A DNA stretch of 64,000 bases. Origin: Oceanisphaera litoralis. Lineage in GTDB: Bacteria; Pseudomonadota; Gammaproteobacteria; Enterobacterales; Aeromonadaceae. Positions 38,043 through 46,196 of the stretch are shown in pieces. The first letter of the stretch is position 1, and the number at the start of each line of letters is the position of its first letter. The notes under the pieces were generated by a model. The model worked only from the letters and a program-made list of their open reading frames with translations, ran no database searches and was not told where the DNA came from. The position numbers and the translations under genes are program-made. The DNA is taken from contig NZ_JAFBBE010000009.1 of the NCBI RefSeq assembly GCF_016907015.1, forward strand, positions 1 through 64,000, read 5' to 3'.

Positions 38043-38612
38043 ATGATTTCTTTATTCGGGCGAAAGAAGAGCAGGCAGAATGCGGTCTCTAAGAGCATGG
38101 TGGCAAAACAAAAGCGCTATGAAGCGCTGGTGTATGCCTTGCATGGTGACTTGTTTCGTTATGCGTTCTGGCTGTGCCACGACCGGCAGGTAGCCGAAGA
38201 TCTGGTGCAAGAGACCTTTTTGCGTGCCTGGAAGGCACTGGACAGCCTGAAAGACGAAAAGGCCGCCAAGGCGTGACTTATCACCATATTGCGGCGAGAA
38301 AACGCCCGCCGTTTCGAGCGCAAGCAGTTCGACCTGGTCGATATGGACAGCGTGCCGGTACCCGACAAGCAAAGCCCGGGGCCGGAGCAAAATATGGAAA
38401 CCGAATGGCTGCGCCGGCATATTGCCGAACTGACCGAAGAATATCGTGAGCCGCTGCTGCTGCAGGTACTGGGTGGTTTCAGTGGCGAAGAAATAGCCGA
38501 GATACTGGACTTGAACAAGAATACCGTAATGACCCGCCTCTTCCGTGCCCGCAACAAATTGAAAGAGGCCATGGACCAAGACAAATCCTCGCGAGGCCAA
38601 AGCAATGGATGA
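38043..38612 (+). pseudogene. ECF-type sigma factor interrupted by an in-frame TGA
   Basis: One reading frame of 190 codons with a single TGA at 38274-38276. Before it: region 2 (YEALVYALHGDLFRYAFWL, VAEDLVQETFLRAWKALDSL). After it, in the same frame: LITILRRENARRFERK and region 4 (EYREPLLLQVLGGFSGEEIAEIL, NTVMTRLFRARNKL). Relatives have Trp at the stop position (KAWL), so TGG to TGA is the simplest explanation. Downstream it overlaps a DUF3379-type gene by eight bases. A TTG at 38289 could restart translation, but region 2 and region 4 would be separate polypeptides. A sequencing error is the main alternative. Start could also be ATG 38097. Confidence 0.82.
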
Positions 38613-39333
38613 CCTGGAGTTCAGACGTCGGGCTTATGCCGATCCCAACGACAAGAGCCCTGACTTTATTCATGCCTCAACCACTAACGCCGGAAACCGT
38701 AAATTTGTTAGTGAAATCAAAGATTTCAACCTCAAGCTGACACAGGCACTGCACGAGCCGGTGCCAGAAACCCTGCCCGCCAAGCTGATGCTGTCGCCGC
38801 TGCTACGCCAGCCGGGCAGGCCAGAAGGCTTCGGTTGGCGCCACCTGGCGGTGGCCGCTTCCATGACCTTTGTGCTGGGATTCGCTACCCGCTTTCTGCC
38901 CCTGCCGGCCGAGGCCGAGCCCCTGCCGCCGGCGGTTGGCCAGGTGGCGATACAGCATGTGCAATGGGAAATGCCTTTCACCCAATATGTAGACGAAGCA
39001 GTCAGCCTCACCACCATCAACGCAAAACTCGCGCCTTATGGTACCCGGATCACCGACATGGCCGATGTGGGCAAGGTGTATTATGCCAACCATTGCATGT
39101 TTGCCGGAGGGCCGGCGGCCCATCTGGTGCTCCAGGGGGAGCACCACCGGGTGCATGTCTTTATTGTACCGGCCGACCGGGCCCTGCAACTGGTGAACAG
39201 CTTCTCGGATGCCCATTATCACGGTGAAGTCATTCCCATGACCCTCAACCGTCTGGTGGTGGTCAGCGAGCTGGAAGAAGATGTCGGCAAGATGGCCGGC
39301 AAAATCAAGGCCTCGCTGAAAAGAGCGATATAG
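38605..39333 (+). CDS. DUF3379-type membrane protein, probable anti-sigma factor
   Basis: 242 residues. A cytoplasmic N-terminal part (~1-85), one transmembrane segment at ~86-100 (HLAVAASMTFVLGFATRF), and a periplasmic C-terminal domain. The pattern (short N-terminal domain, LPAKLMLSPLLRQ, single membrane span, then a domain with HVFIVP) matches DUF3379 proteins that follow ECF sigma genes. Its start overlaps the sigma gene, indicating coupling. With the sigma gene broken it may have lost its partner. Confidence 0.72.
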   Translation: MDDLEFRRRAYADPNDKSPDFIHASTTNAGNRKFVSEIKDFNLKLTQALHEPVPETLPAKLMLSPLLRQPGRPEGFGWRHLAVAASMTFVLGFATRFLPLPAEAEPLPPAVGQVAIQHVQWEMPFTQYVDEAVSLTTINAKLAPYGTRITDMADVGKVYYANHCMFAGGPAAHLVLQGEHHRVHVFIVPADRALQLVNSFSDAHYHGEVIPMTLNRLVVVSELEEDVGKMAGKIKASLKRAI

Positions 39334-39351
39334 AAAGAAAAAGCGGTCAAT

Positions 39352-39404
39352 AAAAAAGAGGGCGGGGTCAATATTGCAGCAATATTGACCCCGCCCTCTT
39401 TTTT
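39352..39404. terminator. Perfect 26-bp hairpin after the DUF3379 gene
   Basis: Arms AAAAAAGAGGGCGGGGTCAA... (39352-39377) and its exact complement (39379-39404) around one A, followed by a T-run. It works as a terminator by design, but such long perfect arms are unusual; same GGGGTC...GACCCC logic as at 31776. Confidence 0.8.
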
Positions 39405-39561
39405 ATTTTTTTGATGATGCCGTACGCAGCCTGCCGATTTATTATGCAATACCGTCATAAGATTACAGGAATCGGGAGTTATTCGATTTTATGATGTAAC
39501 ATTTGCTGACTTCGCCCATACGGAAGGCGAAAACGCTGTTCGGAACAACAGGAACCCGCTT

Positions 39562-41025
39562 ATGACCATAGAACTCCCTATTCTGATTACCTTTGTCGGC
39601 TATCTGCTGCTGACCATGCTTATCGGTCTGGTGGCCTATAAAGCCACCCGTTCGCTGAGTGATTATATTCTGGGTGGTCGCCGCCTGGGTCCCGGCGTGG
39701 CGGCCCTGAGCGTCGGGGCTTCCGACATGAGCGGCTGGCTGCTGCTCGGCTTGCCCGGCGCCGTATACCTGTACGGCATCAATCAGGCCTGGATTGGCAT
39801 CGGCCTGGTCATCGGTGCCTGGCTGAACTGGCTGTTTGTGGCCAAGCGGCTGCGGGTGTATACCGAACAGGCCAACGATTCCCTCACCCTGCCCGACTTT
39901 CTGGAAAATCGCCTGGCCGATCACAGCGGCCTGCTCCGGGTTGTTTCTGCCGTCACCATACTGGTGTTCTTTATTTTCTACACCGCCTCCGGGCTGGTGG
40001 GTGGCGCCATCCTGTTCGAGAAGGTCTTTGGCCTGCCCTATCTCACCGCCCTGATGATCGGCGGCAGTGTCATCGTGGCCTATACCTTTATGGGCGGCTT
40101 TCTGGCGGTCTCCTGGACCGACTTTTTTCAGGGCATACTGATGCTGCTGGCGCTGATAGCCTTGCCCTGGGCGGTGATGAACGAGCTGGGCGGCATTGAC
40201 CAGACCCTGACCACCCTGGAAAGCATGGATGCGACCAAACTGGATTTGTTCCACGACTTTTCGCTGCTCGGCGGCATCAGTCTGCTGGCCTGGGGACTGG
40301 GTTATTTTGGCCAGCCGCATATTCTGGCGCGCTTCATGGCCATCGACTCGCCGCGCTCGGTTCCCTTGTCTCGTCGCATCGCCATGAGCTGGATGCTGCT
40401 GTCACTGATTGGCTCTCTGGGTGTGGGCCTGGCCGGCGCCGTCTATTTTGCCGGCGCCCCGCTGGATAACCCGGAAACCGTATTCCTGGCGCTGGCCAAT
40501 GCGGTGTTCAACCCCTGGGTGGCCGGTTTGCTGATTGCCGCCATTATGTCCGCCATCATGAGCACCATCGACTCCCAGTTGCTAGTCTGTTCTTCCGCCA
40601 TTACCGAAGACTTTTACAAGCGCTGGTTGCGCCCGGCCGCCGGTGATAACGAGCTGGTATGGGTAGGCCGTTTTGCGGTACTGGCGGTGGCCGTTTGCTC
40701 CATGCTGATAGCACTCGACCCGCAGTCCACCGTGCTGGGTCTGGTCAGTTATGCCTGGGCCGGTTTTGGCGCCGCCTTTGGCCCCGTGATTATTCTTTCC
40801 GTGTACTGGCCACGCCTTACCCGCAATGGCGCCCTGGCCGGCATCATCCTCGGCGCCCTGACCGTGATCGGCTGGAAGCAACTGAGTGGCGGCCTGTTCG
40901 ACCTGTACGAAATCGTTCCCGGATTTCTGATCTGCGGTCTGGCCTGCATCCTGATCAGCCGTATCGATACCCCGCCCGTTAAAACCGTGGTTCTGGGTTT
41001 CCGACGGATGGAGTCCGAACTCTAA
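39562..41025 (+). CDS. putP: Sodium/proline symporter
   Basis: 487 residues with about 13 hydrophobic segments, solute:sodium symporter family. PutP landmarks: SDYILGGRRLGPGVAALSVGASDMSGWLL (Na+ site region), FVAKRLRVYTE, LTLPDFLENR, GYFGQPHILARFMAI, and the Ser-rich MSTIDSQLLVCSSAITEDFYK. It imports proline, an energy source and osmoprotectant. A short hairpin TTCGCC-N9-GGCGAA (39511-39531) lies in the leader. Confidence 0.94.
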   Translation: MTIELPILITFVGYLLLTMLIGLVAYKATRSLSDYILGGRRLGPGVAALSVGASDMSGWLLLGLPGAVYLYGINQAWIGIGLVIGAWLNWLFVAKRLRVYTEQANDSLTLPDFLENRLADHSGLLRVVSAVTILVFFIFYTASGLVGGAILFEKVFGLPYLTALMIGGSVIVAYTFMGGFLAVSWTDFFQGILMLLALIALPWAVMNELGGIDQTLTTLESMDATKLDLFHDFSLLGGISLLAWGLGYFGQPHILARFMAIDSPRSVPLSRRIAMSWMLLSLIGSLGVGLAGAVYFAGAPLDNPETVFLALANAVFNPWVAGLLIAAIMSAIMSTIDSQLLVCSSAITEDFYKRWLRPAAGDNELVWVGRFAVLAVAVCSMLIALDPQSTVLGLVSYAWAGFGAAFGPVIILSVYWPRLTRNGALAGIILGALTVIGWKQLSGGLFDLYEIVPGFLICGLACILISRIDTPPVKTVVLGFRRMESEL

Positions 41026-41038
41026 TCTTGGACTTCCC

Positions 41039-41070
41039 ACACAAAAGGAGCCGATAGGCTTCTTTTGTGT
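41039..41070 (+). terminator. Terminator of putP
   Basis: ACACAAAAGGAGCC (41039-41052), loop GATA, then GGCTTCTTTTGTGT (41057-41070), one mismatch-type position, 14 bases after the putP stop. Confidence 0.8.
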
Positions 41071-41210
41071 AAACAAATATTTTATTTTTTATTAGATACC
41101 CGTCAATACCGCCAGTATTAAAGCGCGCTTTTTTATTGCAACGGCTTTGTTAATACAAATTACATCCTGTATATTTGGGTGTTTATCATTAACATAGCAG
41201 AGCCTTAACA

Positions 41211-42428
41211 ATGCACTGTTTTGTCGCCAGACAAGCAATCCTGGATAATCAGGGTAACCCTCAGGGATATGAACTGTTATTTCGCCTTGGCCTTGATAAT
41301 CGATTTCCCGATATTGAAGCGGAGCTCGCCACTCGGCGCCTAATGGCCGAGCAGTTTCTGACTCAGAAAATCGAAGAACTGGTCGGGGAGTCTCTGTGTT
41401 TTGTCAATTTTCCCGACTCCCTGCTGCGTGAAGGCTTGGCTGCCGGACTTCATCAGCCACAACTGGTCATTGAAATACTGGAAGATGCCACTCCCGATCA
41501 GAAGCTGCTGGTATGCGTAAAACAACTGAAAAGACAGGGTCTTAAGGTTGCGCTCGACGATCATATTCCCAACCCGTCGTGGGATGAATTTTTGCCCCTG
41601 GTCGATTTTATAAAACTGGATCTACGCCAAACCTCGATGGCGGACTGTGCCCGTCTTATAGAACGCTGCCGCTGCTATCCGGCGCTGCGTTTTATTGCCG
41701 AAAAAGTGGAAACTCTGGATGAGTTTGCCGCCGCTCAGGCTGCCGGCTTTGATTTGTTTCAGGGTTATTATTTTCAGCAACCTCAGGTCATCAGCCGCCG
41801 TATTCTGACCACCAGTGAAATGATGGCCTTCGAGTTGATGTCTACCGTCAACAGTAATGAGGTCGACTTCAACAAGCTGACCGCACTGTTCAACCGTGAT
41901 CTGTCGCTTACCTATAACCTGTTGCGTTACGTTAACAGCCTGCATGCCGGTACCCGGCAACAAAAGGTTGATAACCTGCGCGGCGCCCTCGTCTATCTGG
42001 GTCAAAAACAACTCAAGCGCTTTACTGCCCTGGTAATGACAGCCTATATCAGCGAAAACAAAGGTATAGAACTGCAGCGATTGTCCATGGTCCGTGCCAA
42101 GTGGTGTGAGCTGCTGGCCGAAAAAGTGTGCCCAGCCTTGAAAGAAGACGCATTTATGTGTGGCTTGTTTTCACTGCTGGATGTACTGCTTGAGCTCCCC
42201 ATGGAAGAGGTTGTAGCGCATATTCCCCTCACCGAGCCGATACGCCAGGCCTTGCTTGAACGCAAGGGGCCGCTGGGCTTTCTGATGAGCCTGATCAAAG
42301 ATCATGAACAGGCCAACTGGACGAGACTGCAGCAGCGACTGGACTTTATTAAGCTGAGTGAAACCTTCAGCAGCCAGTGTTATGAAGAGGCGATACAATG
42401 GTGCCGGCGTCTGAATGACAATCACTAA
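41211..42428 (+). CDS. EAL/HDOD (YuxH-type) signalling protein
   Basis: 405 residues. N-terminal EAL-like domain (~1-200): starts FVARQAILDNQGNPQGYELLFR, where active phosphodiesterases have EAL, and lacks several metal ligands, so it is probably not a c-di-GMP phosphodiesterase. C-terminal HDOD domain (~205-390): SNEVDFNKLTALFNRDLSLTYNLLRYVNS and GLFSLLDVLLELPMEEV. Such proteins act as protein-protein adaptors in c-di-GMP and motility control. Single gene with its own terminator. Confidence 0.85.
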   Translation: MHCFVARQAILDNQGNPQGYELLFRLGLDNRFPDIEAELATRRLMAEQFLTQKIEELVGESLCFVNFPDSLLREGLAAGLHQPQLVIEILEDATPDQKLLVCVKQLKRQGLKVALDDHIPNPSWDEFLPLVDFIKLDLRQTSMADCARLIERCRCYPALRFIAEKVETLDEFAAAQAAGFDLFQGYYFQQPQVISRRILTTSEMMAFELMSTVNSNEVDFNKLTALFNRDLSLTYNLLRYVNSLHAGTRQQKVDNLRGALVYLGQKQLKRFTALVMTAYISENKGIELQRLSMVRAKWCELLAEKVCPALKEDAFMCGLFSLLDVLLELPMEEVVAHIPLTEPIRQALLERKGPLGFLMSLIKDHEQANWTRLQQRLDFIKLSETFSSQCYEEAIQWCRRLNDNH

Positions 42429-42476
42429 CTCCACTAGGTCGAGCACCAACAGCCATTAATATGAGCCGTTACAGCC

Positions 42477-42511
42477 AAGAGGCCCTGTATCATGTCGATA
42501 AAGGGCCTCTT
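42477..42511 (+). terminator. Terminator of the EAL/HDOD gene
   Basis: AAGAGGCCC (42477-42485) pairs with GGGCCTCTT (42503-42511), followed by TGTTT. Just beyond it, ATGTATCTATCCGTTTAGC is perfectly duplicated in tandem (42522-42540 and 42541-42559). Confidence 0.8.
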
Positions 42512-42574
42512 GTTTATCTGAATGTATCTATCCGTTTAGCATGTATCTATCCGTTTAGCGGAAACTGTGTCTTG

Positions 42575-44134
42575 TCAGTGGGCTCTCTGCTGTTGCCAGG
42601 CCCAAGCTGCCAGTACCAGCATAAAGGCCGCCAGCGCCGCTGCCAGACCCATTCCCACCGAGGCACTGTAACCCAAAGCCAGATAGCCAATCACGCTGAC
42701 CAGAGCGACAGAGAGCGCGTAAGGCAGCTGGGTGATCACATGATCGATATGGTGGCAGGATGCACCGGTAGAAGACAGAATAGTGGTGTCCGAAATGGGT
42801 GAGCAGTGATCACCGAATACCGCCCCCGCCATCACCGCCGACAAACCCGGCAGCAACAGGGATGCATCAAGGGCCATGGTCATGTCGGCGGCAATGGGCA
42901 ACATCACGCCGAAGGTTCCCCAGCTGGTGCCGGTGGCAAAGGCCATGACTCCCGCCAGCAGAAACAGAATGGCCGGCAACATGAACAGCGGTATGCTTTG
43001 CTGTACCTGTGACGCCAGATATTTACCGGTTTGCAGCTCGCCAATCAGTCCAGCAATGGTCCAGGCAAACAACAGGATGTATATCGCCGGCAACATGCCT
43101 TTGAGTCCGATCTTCAGGGTGTGGCCCCAGTCTGACAGCGCGGCCTTGTGCCTGAACATGGCGAAGGCACAGACCAGTAGTCCAGCCAGGCCGCCAAAGA
43201 CCAGGGACCGGCCCACATTGGTGTTTTCAAGGGCAGCCAGCAGCGTAAAGTCCATCTGGTTCTGTGCCAGCGCCTGGGCGCCGGTCAACAGCAAAGCCGC
43301 CACCGTTACCAGCGTCAGGGTACCAATTGCCAGCAACAGATCGCTGACGCGTCCCACCGTGACACTGCTATCGGCCACGCCAGGCGGCGTGCCTTTGCTC
43401 TTGTCAAACAAGTCGCCGTTCATGGCCTTTTGTTCATGCCGTGCCATGGCGCCCAGATCCCAGCCACCCCGTATCACCAGCAACACCATCAGCAGGGTAA
43501 AAATGGCATAAAAATTCATGGCACCCATCATCAGAAAAGTACCCAGCGCACTCTGTCCGGTAAGGCCGTGGCTGGCCAGAATGCCGCCCACCAGGGCAAT
43601 GATATAGGCCCCCCAGGAAGATATCGGCATAAGTACACAAACAGGGGCTGCGGTCGAGTCCAGTAAATAGGCAAGTTTGGCACGTGAGATATGAAAACGA
43701 TCCGTCACTGGCCGGCAAATGGTGCCCACCGAAAGACTGTGAAAATAATCATCAATGAAGAAGATAAATACCAGTAACCCGGTCATTACCTTGGCCTGAC
43801 GCCGGTTTTTAATACGGGACTGCGCCCACTCCGCAAACGCCAGTGTGGCACCGGTACGGCTCAGCATGCTGATAATGCAACCTAACAGCAGCAAAAAAAG
43901 CAATATATTAACATTCCATTCATTGACGGCATTATCGGACCAGAACAGGCCGGTAATATTGCCACCCAGATGGATGACGGCCGTCAGGGGATTGAATTGC
44001 TCCAGCAGCAAGACACCAAGGATGATTCCCAGCCCCAGAGACAAGAGGACACGACGGGTAAAGATGGCCAATAAAATAGCCAGCAAGGGGGGTAGCAGAG
44101 ACCAGAAGGTCTGAATAAAAGGATGTGATTCCAT
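42575..44134 (-). CDS. NhaC-family transporter, probable lysine transporter (LysW-type)
   Basis: 519 residues with about 12-13 hydrophobic segments. NhaC superfamily features: SRTGATLAFAEW, FIDDYFHSLSVGTICRPVTDR, TAAPVCVLMPISSWGAYI, FATGTSWGTFGVMLPIA, GDHCSPISDTTILSSTGASCHHIDHV. Sequence alone would say Na+/H+ antiporter. The 5' leader, however, carries a lysine riboswitch. Comparative work on the LYS element described NhaC-type proteins under this control as candidate lysine transporters (LysW), so lysine uptake or exchange is the better guess. Confidence 0.85.
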   Translation of the reverse strand: MESHPFIQTFWSLLPPLLAILLAIFTRRVLLSLGLGIILGVLLLEQFNPLTAVIHLGGNITGLFWSDNAVNEWNVNILLFLLLLGCIISMLSRTGATLAFAEWAQSRIKNRRQAKVMTGLLVFIFFIDDYFHSLSVGTICRPVTDRFHISRAKLAYLLDSTAAPVCVLMPISSWGAYIIALVGGILASHGLTGQSALGTFLMMGAMNFYAIFTLLMVLLVIRGGWDLGAMARHEQKAMNGDLFDKSKGTPPGVADSSVTVGRVSDLLLAIGTLTLVTVAALLLTGAQALAQNQMDFTLLAALENTNVGRSLVFGGLAGLLVCAFAMFRHKAALSDWGHTLKIGLKGMLPAIYILLFAWTIAGLIGELQTGKYLASQVQQSIPLFMLPAILFLLAGVMAFATGTSWGTFGVMLPIAADMTMALDASLLLPGLSAVMAGAVFGDHCSPISDTTILSSTGASCHHIDHVITQLPYALSVALVSVIGYLALGYSASVGMGLAAALAAFMLVLAAWAWQQQRAH

Positions 44135-44207
44135 GGCGATACCTGATTCTGAATTGTCAACATAACTACCAGGAGCAGGAGGCCGATATCAAGATCGTCT
44201 TCTCTTT

Positions 44208-44385
44208 CCCAGCAATAGCGCATCATGAATAAGTATTCATGACAGTATCGGCCCTTTCGGTACCGATCCCAGCCCTGTCATCGGATAAATGACATGACTT
44301 CGGCATAACCTCCTTTCGACCAGGATAAACGGCATCACCCTGAGCTGGTCTACTGATAAATTATGCACCTCTACGCAGGTAAGGC
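44208..44385 (-). promoter_or_regulatory. Lysine riboswitch (L-box)
   Basis: Read on the minus strand the leader shows the conserved L-box order: TAGAGGTGCATAA (around 44365-44374), CAGTAGA, GGGTGATGCCG, GAAAGGAGG (44309-44317), GCCGAAG (44298-44304), GGGCTGGGATC, GTACCGAAAGGGCCGATACTG, and a closing GCGCTATTGCTGGG (~44208-44221). About 70 bases separate it from the ATG at 44134. No T-run terminator is obvious there, so control may be translational. Boundaries are approximate. Confidence 0.82.
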
Positions 44386-44820
44386 GGAGGATTTTACTGC
44401 CAAACAGACAAAAATCAACACATTTGACCAAAAACAACCGTTCGATTTTTAATCGGATCCTATTTTCAGGCCTTGTGTACAGGATAAAATCCAGTCAGCC
44501 ACCGTCGCTTTCACCGGGTAAAATTAAGGCAAGATGGCACCGTCTATACACAACTGTCTATACGCAACCGCCAATACACAACCGTCTATGCACAACCGCC
44601 GATACACAAGCAGAGTATGAAGTTTCAATAAGTGAGCGTTACTTTTTTTAATCGGCCATTCACTTTTGCAAAATGCAACGACATATACATTATTTTACCG
44701 TTGGTCCAGCTTTTATAATTAATATTACTGAAATGATTTCATGAATTAACTTGCTTCATTTAAAATGAAGATGTAAATTTAATTCATTATAAAATCAAGA
44801 TTCCCCAACAGGTGAATGTA
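44386..44820. other. Long AT-rich region upstream of hns with a 14-base tandem repeat
   Basis: 435 bases with no convincing gene (a 75-codon open frame crosses the repeats and has no family look). Five tandem copies of a 14-mer (CCGTCTATACACAA consensus) lie at 44540-44609. The DNA from ~44640 to 44800 is very AT-rich, likely the hns promoter and an H-NS autorepression target. Confidence 0.65.
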
Positions 44821-45228
44821 ATGTCTGACTTTTTGAAAACCCTGCTTAATATTCGCAGCCTGCGTGCCGCCACCCGTGAACTGACACTGGATCAGATGGA
44901 AGAAGGCCTGGCCAAACTGACTTCTGTTATTGAAGAACAGCGTGAATCCAAAGCCGCCGAACAGGCCGCCGCACAAGAACGTGAGCGCAAGCTGAAAGAA
45001 TATATGGAGCTCCTCGCCGCCGATGGTATCGATATTAGCGAGCTGGCTGAACTGGCAGAGCCCGGCAAAAAAGCCAGTGCTCCCCGCAGCAAGCGCCCTG
45101 CCAAATACGAATATCACGATGAAAACGGTGAATACAAAACCTGGACCGGCCAGGGCCGCAAGCCTTCCGTGATTCAGCAAGCGCTGGACAATGGCGAGAA
45201 AACGCTGGAAGACTTTCTTATCAAGTAA
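44821..45228 (+). CDS. hns: DNA-binding protein H-NS
   Basis: 135 residues from ATG 44821 (an ATG at 44812 would add three residues; the MSDFLKTLLNIRSLRAATRE start aligns with E. coli H-NS). Nucleoid protein that silences AT-rich acquired DNA. N-terminal coiled-coil dimerisation domain (~1-65), linker (KKASAPRSKRPAKYEY), and the C-terminal DNA-binding motif TWTGQGRKP with the DFLIK end. The AT-rich gene at 56-1240 would be a natural target. Confidence 0.95.
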   Translation: MSDFLKTLLNIRSLRAATRELTLDQMEEGLAKLTSVIEEQRESKAAEQAAAQERERKLKEYMELLAADGIDISELAELAEPGKKASAPRSKRPAKYEYHDENGEYKTWTGQGRKPSVIQQALDNGEKTLEDFLIK

Positions 45229-45248
45229 GCAGCCAGTTGCTTACAAAA

Positions 45249-45276
45249 AACAGGGCCATATGGCCCTGTTTTTGTT
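45249..45276 (+). terminator. Terminator of hns
   Basis: Perfect palindrome AACAGGGCCATATGGCCCTG TT (45249-45270) followed by TTTGTTT. Confidence 0.85.
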
Positions 45277-45339
45277 TGTATGCCGTAAGCGCCGACGATA
45301 ACACCACGATGATGGTTTACCGCCGGGGTTAAATAATGG

Positions 45340-46068
45340 TTATGCCGTCAGACTGAGATTGATCCGGGCCAGTACGGCCGCCGGATCGGCCGCCTGCGTG
45401 ATCGGTCGGCCAATCACCAGGTAATCACTGCCCGCGCTCACCGCCTGCTCTGGCGTCATGATACGGCGCTGATCGCCGGCGTCGCTGCCGGCCGGGCGAA
45501 TTCCCGGGGTCACCAGCTTGAAATCGGGACCCAGTTCCGCCTTGAGCAGGCTGGCTTCCTGGGCGGAGCAAACCACGCCATCAAGCCCCGCATCACGCGT
45601 CAGCCGCGCCAGAGACAGCACATGCTCTGCCGGTGACCGCTGCACACCAATCTGAACCAGCTCTTCGGCTGTCATGCTGGTCAGTACCGTGACCGCGATC
45701 AGCAAGGGCGCCTTGTCACCGTAAGGCAACAAGGCCTCACGGGCTGCCTGCATCATTCGCGGGCCACCACTGGCATGCACATTCACCATCCAGACGCCCA
45801 ACTCTGCGGCAGCGGCCACCGCCTTGGCGACGGTATTGGGAATATCGTGAAACTTGAGATCGAGAAAAACATCGAATCCGGCCTGCACCAGCGAGCGTAC
45901 AAAGTCAGGTCCGAACAGGGTGAACATTTCCTTGCCGACTTTCAGCCGGCAGCTGGCGGGATCGAGTTTGGCAATCAACGCCCGCGCCTGTTGTTCATCG
46001 GCAAAATCGAGGGCAATCAGTATTTTGGGATCGCCATTGTGTGATTTTTTGTGTGATGTTTGTTGCAT
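45340..46068 (-). CDS. pyrF: Orotidine 5'-phosphate decarboxylase
   Basis: 242 residues. Last step of UMP synthesis. [25 protein letters not shown], the catalytic [16 protein letters not shown] (~70-85, Asp-Lys-Asp network), [16 protein letters not shown] and YLVIGRPIT are all intact. Transcribed leftwards after lapB, from which it is separated by a short heptamer repeat. Confidence 0.96.
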   Translation of the reverse strand: MQQTSHKKSHNGDPKILIALDFADEQQARALIAKLDPASCRLKVGKEMFTLFGPDFVRSLVQAGFDVFLDLKFHDIPNTVAKAVAAAAELGVWMVNVHASGGPRMMQAAREALLPYGDKAPLLIAVTVLTSMTAEELVQIGVQRSPAEHVLSLARLTRDAGLDGVVCSAQEASLLKAELGPDFKLVTPGIRPAGSDAGDQRRIMTPEQAVSAGSDYLVIGRPITQAADPAAVLARINLSLTA

Positions 46069-46156
46069 GAATGAATACCTTCGGTTCTTTTTATAACGTA
46101 TACAGGGTGCCTGAAATGTTGAGATTCGCTACGCTCATCACCAACCTACATCTAAT

Positions 46157-46186
46157 CCCCAGTCCCCAGTCCCCAATCCCCAGTCC
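46157..46186. repeat. CCCCAGT heptamer tandem repeat
   Basis: Four consecutive heptamers, CCCCAGT, CCCCAGT, CCCCAAT, CCCCAGT (46157-46184), plus a partial. It lies between the lapB stop and pyrF. The unit is the same as the STRR heptamers described from heterocystous cyanobacteria. Confidence 0.85.
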
Positions 46187-46196
46187 CGTTTTTACA

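Noticed and set aside
39463-40320. 285-codon minus-strand open frame over putP
   Set aside because: Antisense of the clear PutP membrane protein; Gln/His/Gly-rich nonsense.
44424-44651. 75-codon open frame upstream of hns
   Set aside because: Crosses the 14-base tandem array, lacks a ribosome site and any family look.
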